Shown here piece after piece: positions 33,889-41,852 of a stretch of 64,000 bases of DNA (positions are counted from its first letter, which is position 1; every line of letters starts with the position of its first letter). The stretch lies in contig DASRBN010000035.1 in assembly GCA_035653615.1 (NCBI GenBank), positions 186,001 through 250,000 on the forward strand, in the 5' to 3' direction. A program made the position numbers and the translations under genes. The stretch comes from Ktedonobacteraceae bacterium (lineage in GTDB: Bacteria > Chloroflexota > Ktedonobacteria > Ktedonobacterales > Ktedonobacteraceae). Under the pieces are notes generated by a model, which worked only from the letters and a program-made list of their open reading frames with translations, did no database searches and was not told the DNA's origin.

Positions 33889-34821
33889 CTACCATAATAA
33901 TTTCGCTTCCAGATCGTCCTCAAGTTGATCCAGGTCACGCGTCCACAGGTCTTCGCTGAGGTATTTCCAACCGCCATCGGCGAGGATGACGACGATTTTA
34001 CCCTGCTCCATGCTGTTAGCGACGCGCAGCGCAGCGTGCAGGGCGGCCCCGCATGATGGGCCGGCGAAGATACCTTCTTGATCTTTCAACTGGCGGGTGC
34101 GGCGTACAGCGTCTGAGCTGGTTACCAGAATTTTGGCGTCGAGCAGCGATTGATCGAGTACGGGCGGCACAAAACCATCTTCCAGGCTGCGCAATCCCTG
34201 TACGCCATCGCCTTGCAATGGCTCAGCCGCGACGACCTTGATAGCAGGATTATATTCTTTCAGGCGACGAGCATTGCCGGTAAGGGTGCCACCGGTACCG
34301 AGACCGGCCACAAAGACATCGAGGTCCGGCAGATCACGAATGATTTCAACCGCCGTGCCCTCGTAATGAGCGCCGGGGTTGGCATCGTTGCCATACTGGT
34401 AGAGCATTACGTAGCGATCATCGCGGGCCAATTCCTGTGCCAGGCGTACCGCGCCATTGCTGCCCAACGAGCCATCGGAATAAATGATCTTCGCGCCGTA
34501 GAGTTCGAGCATCTGGCGGCGCTCCTGCGTCACGTTGTCCGGCATGACTGCTGTAAAACCATAGCCCTTGACGCGAGCAATCATGGCCAGCGCGATGCCG
34601 GTATTGCCACTGGTTGGCTCCAGCAAGATGGAACCGGGGGTAAGTTTGCCACTCGCCTCGGCCTCTTCGATCATTTTTTTGGCGATGCGGTCCTTGATAC
34701 TGCCGGTGGGATTCGCGCCCTCAAGTTTGGCAAAAAGTTGTACTCCGGGGCGTGGGCTGAAGCTTTTTAGCTCAACAAGCGGCGTATTTCCAATCGTATC
34801 TAGTATATTGCTGTAGAGCAT
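33889..34821 (-). CDS. cysM: CysO-dependent cysteine synthase (CysM type)
   Basis: 310-residue PLP enzyme. PLP Lys in NPTGSIKDRIAKKMIEEAE, phosphate-binding EPTSGNTGIALAMIA and the GLGTGGTLTG loop are present. The C-terminal segment EGIFAGPSCGAALHAAL and the end LADGGWKYLSEDLW match the mycobacterial CysM that adds CysO-thiocarboxylate sulfur to O-phosphoserine, including an arginine-bearing D-A-V-R-R-T-R block. ATG 34821 is preceded by GAGGGGG. Location between cysO and mec supports the assignment over a plain CysK. Confidence 0.92.
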   Translation of the reverse strand: MLYSNILDTIGNTPLVELKSFSPRPGVQLFAKLEGANPTGSIKDRIAKKMIEEAEASGKLTPGSILLEPTSGNTGIALAMIARVKGYGFTAVMPDNVTQERRQMLELYGAKIIYSDGSLGSNGAVRLAQELARDDRYVMLYQYGNDANPGAHYEGTAVEIIRDLPDLDVFVAGLGTGGTLTGNARRLKEYNPAIKVVAAEPLQGDGVQGLRSLEDGFVPPVLDQSLLDAKILVTSSDAVRRTRQLKDQEGIFAGPSCGAALHAALRVANSMEQGKIVVILADGGWKYLSEDLWTRDLDQLEDDLEAKLLW

Positions 34822-34868
34822 ATTTTTGTTCCCCCTCTTTTTGAAACTGGCACCCAATCGAACGCGGA

Positions 34869-34944
34869 CGACCACAAGGGTTGCCCCTACGACATCCCAC
34901 CACGGGCGGGCGACCACAAAGGTGCGCCTCTACGACATCCCACC
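34869..34944. repeat. Dispersed repeat, family C, two tandem copies
   Basis: CGACCACAAGGGTTGCCCCT and following bases (34869-34901) recur with few changes at 34911-34944, both ending TACGACATCCCACC. The second copy covers the last four codons and stop of cysO. A related CCCCTACGACG string occurs near 960. Confidence 0.8.
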
Positions 34945-35208
34945 TGCCATGGCGGGCAACAGGATAACTGTGTCATTCGGACCAACGGAAGTCTCTAATC
35001 CGCCCTGCAAAAAGCGTACATCCTGGTCATTGACATAGATATTAATATAGCGGCTCAGCTGGTCTTCCGGCTGAATCTGTTCTTTCAACGCGGGAAAGCG
35101 CCTGTATAGATCGTTCAAAACTTCGGTGAGAGTGTTTCCCTCAGCGCTTACCTGCTTCGACCCACCTACAGAGGCGCGCAGGACGGGCGCAAGACGAACG
35201 GTTGCCAT
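34930..35208 (-). CDS. cysO: Sulfur-carrier protein CysO, with Met-Ser after the diglycine
   Basis: 92-residue ubiquitin-fold protein. VSAEGNTLTEVLNDLYRRFP, then the near-diagnostic INIYVNDQDVRFLQGGLET and DTVILLPAMAGG match CysO. The known carrier ends in GG, on which a thiocarboxylate is built. Here two more residues, Met-Ser, follow before TAG, so the C-terminus must be trimmed before activation or the protein is inactive. The extra codons lie inside a family C repeat. The gene follows the moeZ-like gene by 80 bp and precedes cysM by 108 bp. Confidence 0.92.
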   Translation of the reverse strand: MATVRLAPVLRASVGGSKQVSAEGNTLTEVLNDLYRRFPALKEQIQPEDQLSRYINIYVNDQDVRFLQGGLETSVGPNDTVILLPAMAGGMS

Positions 35209-35288
35209 GCTTATCTCCTTTTATCCATCTATCGAAAATGTAAGGGTGCAGGCATTGCACCCTTACTCATTTACTTACTATCTTTCGA

Positions 35289-36479
35289 TTACCTTGCCGG
35301 AACCGCGCAGACATCGGCGTATGTCGGCAGGTCTTCTGGGTGCGCATGCTCGCCGCAGGCTGGACAATTGGGGTCGCGGAAGAGGCGCAGTTCGCTGAAC
35401 TCGCCGGCCAGCGCGTCGTAGGTCATCAGGCGACCGACCAGGGGATCACCGATACCAAGCAGCAGTTTGATGGTCTCGGTTGCCTGCAGCAGGCCGATAA
35501 TGCCGGGAAGCACTCCCAGGACGCCTGCCTCCGCGCAACTGGGGGCCAGCGCGGGAGGCGGCGGCTCGGGGTAGAGACAGCGATAGCAAGGTCCCTCATA
35601 TGGTTTGAAAACGGTCAATTGACCTTCGAAGCGGAACACGCTGCCATGCACAACCGGCTTATTGGCAATGATCGCTGCATCATTGAGCAAATAGCGGGTC
35701 GGGAAATTGTCGGTGCCATCGATGACTACATCATAATCGGCGATGATGCGGGCTACATTGGTCTCGTCGAGGCGTTCAATGTAGGTGATGATCTTTACAT
35801 CGGGGTTCAACGCTTCTATGGTTTCACGCGCGGACTCGGCCTTATACTGTCCTACACGTTTGGTGTTGTGGATTATTTGTCGCTGCAGGTTGCTCTCTTC
35901 TACCACGTCGTCGTCGATAATGCCAATTGTACCGACTCCGGCTGCAGCCAGGTAATAGGCCGCGGGGGAACCAAGACCACCGGCGCCGAGCAAGAGGACC
36001 TTCGAATCAAGCAGTTTGAACTGGCCCTGCTCGCCGACTTCGGGGATCAGCAGATGACGGCTATAGCGTTTGGCCTGGGCTTCGGTCATTGTGCGAGGCT
36101 GCACGAATGGAAAACCGCTGGCCTTCCACTGCCCAAAGCCGCCCGACATGGAGATGGCGTTGTCGTAGCCCATCTGCTTCAGCGTGGCACCGGCCATGAG
36201 CGAGCGCACGCCGCCCGCACAATAGAGCACGACCGTCTTTGACTTATCGGGAACAGCTTCTTCGATCTGTAGTTCGAGATAGCCGCGCGGTACATGAATG
36301 GCGCCGGGGATATGCCCCTCGTTCCATTCAATCTTCTCACGCACGTCTACGAGAACAATTTCCTGGTCGTCCGGCGCAGCGTCTTGCTGCTGGCCCAGGT
36401 ACTCACGCACCTGAGCTGGAGTCCACTCCGGCACTTGTTTGCGAGCTTGCCGCATAATTTCGCGGGATGCCTCACCCAT
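35289..36479 (-). CDS. MoeZ-like E1 enzyme with the rhodanese domain at the N-terminus
   Basis: 396 residues. Residues 15-115 are a rhodanese with active loop C-A-G-G-V-R (in VLYCAGGVRS). Residues about 135-385 are a ThiF/MoeB adenylyltransferase: GLGSPAAYYLAAAGVG nucleotide loop, DDDVVEESNLQRQI, DGTDNFPTRY, and Zn pairs CYRC and CPAC. It should adenylate the CysO diglycine and transfer sulfur from its persulfide. MoeZ and MOCS3 have the opposite order (E1 then rhodanese). It is the first gene of the cysteine unit, with a palindrome 27 bp upstream. Confidence 0.9.
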   Translation of the reverse strand: MGEASREIMRQARKQVPEWTPAQVREYLGQQQDAAPDDQEIVLVDVREKIEWNEGHIPGAIHVPRGYLELQIEEAVPDKSKTVVLYCAGGVRSLMAGATLKQMGYDNAISMSGGFGQWKASGFPFVQPRTMTEAQAKRYSRHLLIPEVGEQGQFKLLDSKVLLLGAGGLGSPAAYYLAAAGVGTIGIIDDDVVEESNLQRQIIHNTKRVGQYKAESARETIEALNPDVKIITYIERLDETNVARIIADYDVVIDGTDNFPTRYLLNDAAIIANKPVVHGSVFRFEGQLTVFKPYEGPCYRCLYPEPPPPALAPSCAEAGVLGVLPGIIGLLQATETIKLLLGIGDPLVGRLMTYDALAGEFSELRLFRDPNCPACGEHAHPEDLPTYADVCAVPAR

Positions 36480-36505
36480 ATCAAGTCACCTCTCAATGCA
36501 GTGAT

Positions 36506-36524
36506 GTTGACTAAATTAATCAAC
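36506..36524. promoter_or_regulatory. Palindrome in front of the cysteine-synthesis unit
   Basis: GTTGACTAAATTAATCAAC pairs at eight of nine positions around its centre and lies 27 bp before the start of the moeZ-like gene. It may be an operator for sulfur control, for example by an Rrf2-type regulator. The regulator is not identified. Confidence 0.4.
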
Positions 36525-36740
36525 TTACTCTTATTTAGCTCTAAACAAAGATTACCAGCACATTTGTTGTTTGTCAAGGATTGCTGTGTTTTGGTTGGAG
36601 CTAATAAATTGTCAGCATATTCAAAGGAGATAACAGGGGGAGAGGGACAAATATTCCCATGTTGCCGCTAGCTCTAGCATGGCCGGGAATAAATCATTAT
36701 TCTCACGATTAATAGTTTACTTTTGTTATCAAAACAATCC

Positions 36741-36775
36741 TAAGTATTTATACTTAATATGCCAGTATTAATACT
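36741..36775. promoter_or_regulatory. Two related palindromes two helical turns apart
   Basis: TAAGTAT-TT-ATACTTA (36741-36756) and AGTATTAATACT (36764-36775) share the AGTAT half-site. Their centres are 21 bp apart, so dimers would bind the same face of the helix. They lie about 100 bp before the PIG-V-like gene. The remainder of the gap 36525-36866 is AT-rich with no gene seen. Confidence 0.5.
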
Positions 36776-36866
36776 TATTGTAACAATTATGTGTTACAGG
36801 CAAATAGATAAGCCGTTCCTTACAAGTAAGATATGAGAGCACAGACAGGAATCAGGGGGTAAGTAC

Positions 36867-38192
36867 ATGATTGCGCAAGAACAGGCAAAAGATAGTTATC
36901 AACGAGCGACTTCGATCAGTCATCATGACGGCCTGAAAACCTCTACCTGGCAGGAAGCGCTACTTCCTTATTTTGGGACGCGCATTGTACTCGTTTTTGT
37001 AGGGTTATTGGCCGATTTCTATATTTTGCCTTTGCTCAAAGTTGGATCATATATATCGCCCGTTGCGCAGAACACGCATTTTCCTGACGCGCTCTGGTTG
37101 ATGTGGAATCACTTTGATGCAGGCTTCTACGTAGGTATCGCTCAGGATGGCTACTGGCCCGCCAGTACATTGCACCAGATGTCGGACTGGATATTTCTAC
37201 CACTTTTTCCCATGCTCATGCGACCGCTAGGGCTTCTTTTCGGCGGAAATCTCGCGGCTTTTAATGTAGCAGGCATTGTGGTCTCGAATGCTGCCGGGTT
37301 GGTAGCAGTACTATACCTGTTCCTGCTTGTGCGCCACGAATTTGACTCACATACGGCCTCACGCACCGTGTTCTACCTGGCGCTCTTTCCCACCAGCTTC
37401 TATCTCTCAGCAATTTATCCAGAGTCACTTTTCCTGGCCTGTGCTGTGGCTTGCATCTACTACGCGCGCCTGCATCGCTGGTGGTTAGCGGGTATTTGCG
37501 GCGCATTAGCTTCACTTGCACGCATTCAGGGATTTCTGCTGATTGTGCCGGTTGCATGGGAATACTGGCAGGTATTGAGCGACTTTTACTCTCCTCTACC
37601 TGATATGGCCGGAATGACATTTTCGCAAAAAGCACATGCCTGGTTACACTCGCGCTGCCTGGGTCTGGCCCTGGCCTCAGAATCGCTGCGCAACTGGTTT
37701 AATGCGCTGGCTATTGTTCTTATTCCTTTTGGCATGATACCTTTTTTAATTTACTCGTATATCCAAACAGGGGATTTTCTGGCGACCATTCATAATCATC
37801 ACGAATGGGGGAGGCAATTTGAACTTCCCTGGCAGGTGCTTGCCCATGCGCTGCGACATCCACAGGCTCCCAATCCAATGAACTGGAATTTCTGGCTGCT
37901 CAATATCATAGTAATCTTTGTTTTTCTTGGCTTTTGTCTCTGGTCATTGCGTAGATTACCGGTGATTTATAGCCTCTATACGCTTGTGATGGTCATCATG
38001 CCGCTTTCGACTGCGAGCATCAACAGCATCAGCCGCTACTATCTTGTAGTGTTTCCTGCGTTCATGCTGCTCGCCTTATGGAGCAATACTGGTAAGCATC
38101 CGGCGCGTCATTCCCTGGTGGTCGCGCTTTTCGCGCCACTGCTGGCGGTATTTATGATCTTTTTTGTGCTGGGCTTGCCACTCATTGCGTGA
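36867..38192 (+). CDS. PIG-V-like mannosyltransferase (GT-C membrane glycosyltransferase)
   Basis: 441-residue polytopic protein with a 35-residue polar head and about ten TM helices. The first outer loop carries WNHFDAGFYVGIAQDGY, the acidic motif of PIG-V type enzymes, and FLPLFPMLMRPLG follows. Then come YLALFPTSFYLSAIYPESLFLA and SLARIQGFLL, also family hallmarks. It probably transfers mannose from a polyprenyl carrier on the outer face of the membrane. No operon partners are present. Confidence 0.85.
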   Translation: MIAQEQAKDSYQRATSISHHDGLKTSTWQEALLPYFGTRIVLVFVGLLADFYILPLLKVGSYISPVAQNTHFPDALWLMWNHFDAGFYVGIAQDGYWPASTLHQMSDWIFLPLFPMLMRPLGLLFGGNLAAFNVAGIVVSNAAGLVAVLYLFLLVRHEFDSHTASRTVFYLALFPTSFYLSAIYPESLFLACAVACIYYARLHRWWLAGICGALASLARIQGFLLIVPVAWEYWQVLSDFYSPLPDMAGMTFSQKAHAWLHSRCLGLALASESLRNWFNALAIVLIPFGMIPFLIYSYIQTGDFLATIHNHHEWGRQFELPWQVLAHALRHPQAPNPMNWNFWLLNIIVIFVFLGFCLWSLRRLPVIYSLYTLVMVIMPLSTASINSISRYYLVVFPAFMLLALWSNTGKHPARHSLVVALFAPLLAVFMIFFVLGLPLIA

Positions 38193-38342
38193 GGAAATTA
38201 TAGTCACCTCAGAACTGAGCGGGGTCTGATTCCAATCCGAGACAGTATGGTCCATTAGCCACTTTTGTTGTCACCAATTTCTAGTGATTACTCAGAAGCC
38301 CCACTCCGGGATGAGGTGAACCCACGTTGTCTGAGGAGCGCG

Positions 38343-38428
38343 AGATGCTTCGCTGCACTCAGCATGACAGGCCCCGGAGACAGTCAGATGTCTCCGGGGC
38401 CTGTCATGCTGAGTGCAGCGAAGCATCT
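38343..38428. repeat. Dispersed hairpin repeat, family A, copy 4 (perfect 40-bp stem)
   Basis: Arms 38343-38382 and 38389-38428 pair perfectly over 40 bp with a 6-nt loop. The core here is ATGCTTCGCTGCACTCAGCA, differing from other copies, with both arms carrying the matching change. The inner arm GGCCCCGGAGACA is specific to this copy. The rest of the gap 38193-38532 holds no gene. Confidence 0.92.
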
Positions 38429-38532
38429 CTACTCGACTTCCAGGCAATCACCGGCAATTTATATTGCAAATTTTGGCATGGCCTGATAAGCTGACTTGAA
38501 AGGTGCAGAATTTTAGCAGGGAAGGACAGGCT

Positions 38533-39711
38533 ATGACCGAGACAGCAGATATCATAATCATCGGTGGTGGTGTAATGGGAACCAGTATTGCCTATCACCT
38601 GGCAAAGTCAGGGGAACGACGGGTGACGCTGTTAGAAAGGCAGGCGATTTGTAACGGCACGACCGGGCGTTCCGGGGCCATCGTGAGGCAGCATTACTCC
38701 AATGATTTTACGATTCGTATGGCGAAGGAAAGCCTGGCAGTTTTCCAGCATTTTGATGAGGTGGTGGGAGGAGATGCGGGCTTCCTTACTACCGGTATGG
38801 TTGTGCTGGCGGATGAACAGGGCGTGCAGGCGCTACAGGCCAATGTGCAGATGCAGCAGGAGCAGGGTGTGAATACTATGCTGCTTGAGCCGGAGGAGAT
38901 CAGCGAGATGGCAGCGGGTTATAGCAGCAAAGGAGTGGCCCTGGCATGTTACGAGCCTGAAACCGGCGTCGCAGACCCAATGGCTACGACATCGTGCTTT
39001 GCCTCCCGCGCGCGCGACTATGGCGCTGTTATACGCGAGGGAGAGCCTGTAACGGGTATCCTTACAGAGCATGGCCGCGTGCAGGGAGTGCGCACGACGC
39101 AGGGCGAAGTGTACGCGCCGGTAGTGGTGCTGGCGGCGAATGTCTGGAGCGTTGCCCTGGCAAAGACGATTGGCATTGATCTACCGATTATCGCAACGCG
39201 CCACCCGATGGTCGCGCTGCGCCGTCCCAATGATTTTGGCGGGCGACAGGTCCTGCACGCGGTGGGTCTCGACCTGACACGCGATATTTACCTGCGTCCC
39301 GATATTGGGGGTATAACGCTGGTTGGTTCAACTGAGAATGTTTTTACGTCGAGCGATCCCGACAATTATGCGCAGGGGCTGGCAGAAGAAGAGATCGCCT
39401 ATTTTCGCGCCCAGGGAGCCGGAAGCATTCCTGCCCTTGCGCGCGCGGTCCCTCGCGGTGGATGGGCCGGTATTTACGACGATACGCCCGATTTCCATCC
39501 CATTCTGGACCGCCTTCCAGCATACGAAGGATTGTATTGCGCTGCCGGATTCAGCGGGCACGGTTTCAAATTATCTCCGGTCGTTGGACAATGGATGGCT
39601 CAATATATTCTGACCGGTGAGAAACCGAAGGATATGGTACACTTTGCCTTTGACCGATTTACGCGGGGAATGGAGATTAGCCCGCGTTATCCATCAGGGG
39701 TGCTGGGGTAA
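38533..39711 (+). CDS. FAD-dependent amine oxidase (sarcosine oxidase beta/DadA-like)
   Basis: 392-residue flavoprotein of the DAO family. The FAD motif IIIIGGGVMGTSIAYHLAKSG is at the N-terminus, followed by LERQAICNGTTGRSGAIVRQHYSN. The C-terminal FAD contact GLYCAAGFSGHGFKLSPVVGQWMAQYI is complete. It oxidises a secondary amine or amino acid with O2 or another acceptor; the exact substrate is unclear. ATG 38533 follows AGGGAAGGA. Confidence 0.87.
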   Translation: MTETADIIIIGGGVMGTSIAYHLAKSGERRVTLLERQAICNGTTGRSGAIVRQHYSNDFTIRMAKESLAVFQHFDEVVGGDAGFLTTGMVVLADEQGVQALQANVQMQQEQGVNTMLLEPEEISEMAAGYSSKGVALACYEPETGVADPMATTSCFASRARDYGAVIREGEPVTGILTEHGRVQGVRTTQGEVYAPVVVLAANVWSVALAKTIGIDLPIIATRHPMVALRRPNDFGGRQVLHAVGLDLTRDIYLRPDIGGITLVGSTENVFTSSDPDNYAQGLAEEEIAYFRAQGAGSIPALARAVPRGGWAGIYDDTPDFHPILDRLPAYEGLYCAAGFSGHGFKLSPVVGQWMAQYILTGEKPKDMVHFAFDRFTRGMEISPRYPSGVLG

Positions 39712-39913
39712 ATTCATTTACGCGGCGCTCCTGATCACTTTGCCGCTTCGAGGAATGGGATAGTTTTTGTTTCAACCAGGAAGCAAGGAATGCATGTTGC
39801 CAGGTTTTTGTTGCTAATAGCGTAATCCGATTGGATTGCAGGCTAGAAACATTGGTTGCAAACAAGGGATGCCTTGCGTGGGTATCCGCTATTTTCTTAA
39901 AAGGAGAACTAAC

Positions 39914-40486
39914 ATGCGTTCAGATATCGTCCCCGGTGCTCGCTTCCCCGATTATGAGTTGACCGATCATGCCAGAAACCGGCGCAAGTTGAGCGAGCTA
40001 CAGGGCAACGATCCCATGATTCTCATCCTCTCGCGGGGGCACTACTGTCCCAAGGACGCCCAACAGCATCTTGAGCTTGCCGCTTTTTATCCAAAAATCG
40101 CCGTTGCCTACACGCAAATCGTTACCATCGCGACCGACAACATTCTCGAGTTGAATGAGTTCCGTTCTGCCGTGGGCGCTCAGTGGACATTTCTCTCGGA
40201 TTCTGGACGCAAAATTCAGCAGGACCTGGATATCCAGGAGTACACCGATCCGTTCCACAATCCTATGATCCCTCACACCTTCATACTGGAGCCAGGGCTG
40301 GTCATTTACAAGATTTATAATGGTTACTGGTTTTGGGGACGGCCCTCAACACAGGACCTGTGGCAGGATTTGCGCGAAGTCACACGCAAGATCCGGCCCG
40401 ATTGGGATCTGTCGAAGCCCGGCCTGCGCGAGAATTGGGAGGGCGATAAGACGATGCACTATCCATACAAGCAGGCGAAGAGTTGA
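39914..40486 (+). CDS. Redoxin-domain protein (AhpC/TSA-like)
   Basis: 190 residues in a thioredoxin fold. VPGARFPDYELTDH at the start and ILSRGHYCPKDAQQHLELAAFY give a single Cys in the peroxiredoxin position, without the usual P-x3-T/S-x2-C. TFILEPGLVIYKIYNGYWFWGRPS is the conserved C-terminal strand. It may be a one-Cys peroxidase or a non-enzymatic redoxin. AAGGAGAACTAAC precedes ATG 39914, which fixes the start over the longer frame. Confidence 0.82.
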   Translation: MRSDIVPGARFPDYELTDHARNRRKLSELQGNDPMILILSRGHYCPKDAQQHLELAAFYPKIAVAYTQIVTIATDNILELNEFRSAVGAQWTFLSDSGRKIQQDLDIQEYTDPFHNPMIPHTFILEPGLVIYKIYNGYWFWGRPSTQDLWQDLREVTRKIRPDWDLSKPGLRENWEGDKTMHYPYKQAKS

Positions 40487-40525
40487 GGCAGGGATGCAAG
40501 CGCCCCGCCTCCGTGATATGTGAAA

Positions 40526-41593
40526 TTACAGCAGACCATCTTCGCGCATTTGTGAGAGCGCTCTGAATGCTGCTCGCGACGTGCCTACTCTAAAAGCTAC
40601 GTCGTGCATATGTTGCACGACGGGTTCCAGGTAAGGCCTCAGTTTAGGATGGCGGTAGCTCTGGTTGCGCAGGACATAGGAGGCCGTCTCTACCAACCAG
40701 GGAGTCATATCGGCCGTTTCGAGCATTTTCAGCACTGCCTCTACGCTTGGTATGCCAAAGCTGGCAAGGGCTTTGGCGGCCATCCAGGCCACAGCATGAT
40801 CTGGATCGCGCATGGCATCTACCAGCACCGGCACGGCGCGTCGGTCGCCTATCTCCCCTAGTGTGCGTATGCATTGCCAGCGCACCCAGGGAGAACTGCT
40901 TTTGCTTCTTTCGATCAGTGCCGGGACCGCGACGCGGCCAAGTTTGACCAGGGAGGAGAAAATCTGGCTGCCGAGTTGCTCATCGGCGCCCTGCAATGCA
41001 TCAAGCAAGGGCTGCACCGCCGAGGCATCGCCAATGCGTCCCAGCGCCTTCGCAGCCTGCAGGCGGACAGCGGGAACAGGGTCATGTAATGCCTCGATTA
41101 CAATTGGAGTAGCTTCGGGCGAGCCAAAGATGCCCAGGATATGTATAGCGGCCTCGCGCATGGCCGGACGCTTATCACGCGCGCCGGCAAAAAGAACCTG
41201 CTCCGCTCGCGCCGGCTCCATGCCCGAACCAGGCAAAAAGAGCGTGCGCAGGCGTGTGCGAGCATGTGGAGTGCGTATTGCTCTCGGCACGACAAAAGGT
41301 TTCCCCGCCCATGTGCCCAGGGCGATAAATTCGAGCAGGTTCTGGGCCAGGCGATCATCCTCACAAGATGAGACGGCCAGTACTGCCCGCGGGTCATCTT
41401 CCATGATCCAGTGCATGAGTCGCCATGCAGCTCCGCGCCTTCCGGCAGCAGCGTCGCGCGCCAGTATCTGCGGCGGAGTGATACCTACTGGCGGCTCGAC
41501 ATCAGCCTGTACTGGATTCACCGGAGCGGTACCATAATTGGTTGCGGCATTTGTTCGAGAAGTTTGAGAGGAAGAATCTGAAGTTGACATCAT
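40526..41593 (-). CDS. HEAT-repeat protein
   Basis: 355 residues. After a 40-residue polar head, about seven helical repeats run from residue 55 to 330, several of the form AVRLQAAKALGRIGDASAVQPLLDAL and WVRWQCIRTLGEIGDRRAVPVLVDAM (30-33 residues apart, positions about 180-275). It resembles PBS-lyase HEAT proteins that act as scaffolds. No catalytic part. AAGGAG precedes the ATG. Confidence 0.85.
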   Translation of the reverse strand: MMSTSDSSSQTSRTNAATNYGTAPVNPVQADVEPPVGITPPQILARDAAAGRRGAAWRLMHWIMEDDPRAVLAVSSCEDDRLAQNLLEFIALGTWAGKPFVVPRAIRTPHARTRLRTLFLPGSGMEPARAEQVLFAGARDKRPAMREAAIHILGIFGSPEATPIVIEALHDPVPAVRLQAAKALGRIGDASAVQPLLDALQGADEQLGSQIFSSLVKLGRVAVPALIERSKSSSPWVRWQCIRTLGEIGDRRAVPVLVDAMRDPDHAVAWMAAKALASFGIPSVEAVLKMLETADMTPWLVETASYVLRNQSYRHPKLRPYLEPVVQHMHDVAFRVGTSRAAFRALSQMREDGLL

Positions 41594-41793
41594 TTACGCT
41601 CCTTTTGAGGGTCAGAGATTGCGTTTTTGTACAAGGAGAGACGTTGAACGCAATCAGTGGCCATTAGTGTTTTAAATATGCAACCAGGACACTACGGAGA
41701 CCGCCACAAGAGCTACGCGTGATGTGGTGGAAAGTCTATTCATATTATAACACGCCCATTAGTACCAGACAGGTTTCGCCAGATCACGCTAAA

Positions 41794-41822
41794 AAGCCTT
41801 CCTCAAATGTTGAGGAAGGCTT
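41794..41822 (-). terminator. Terminator of the molybdenum hydroxylase gene
   Basis: AAGCCTTCCTCAA and its complement form a perfect 13-bp stem with a 3-nt loop (41807-41809). On the minus strand it is followed by TTTT. It lies 30 bases past the stop at 41853. Confidence 0.8.
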
Positions 41823-41852
41823 CGTTTCAGGCTTTTTTTCAAACCACCATTT

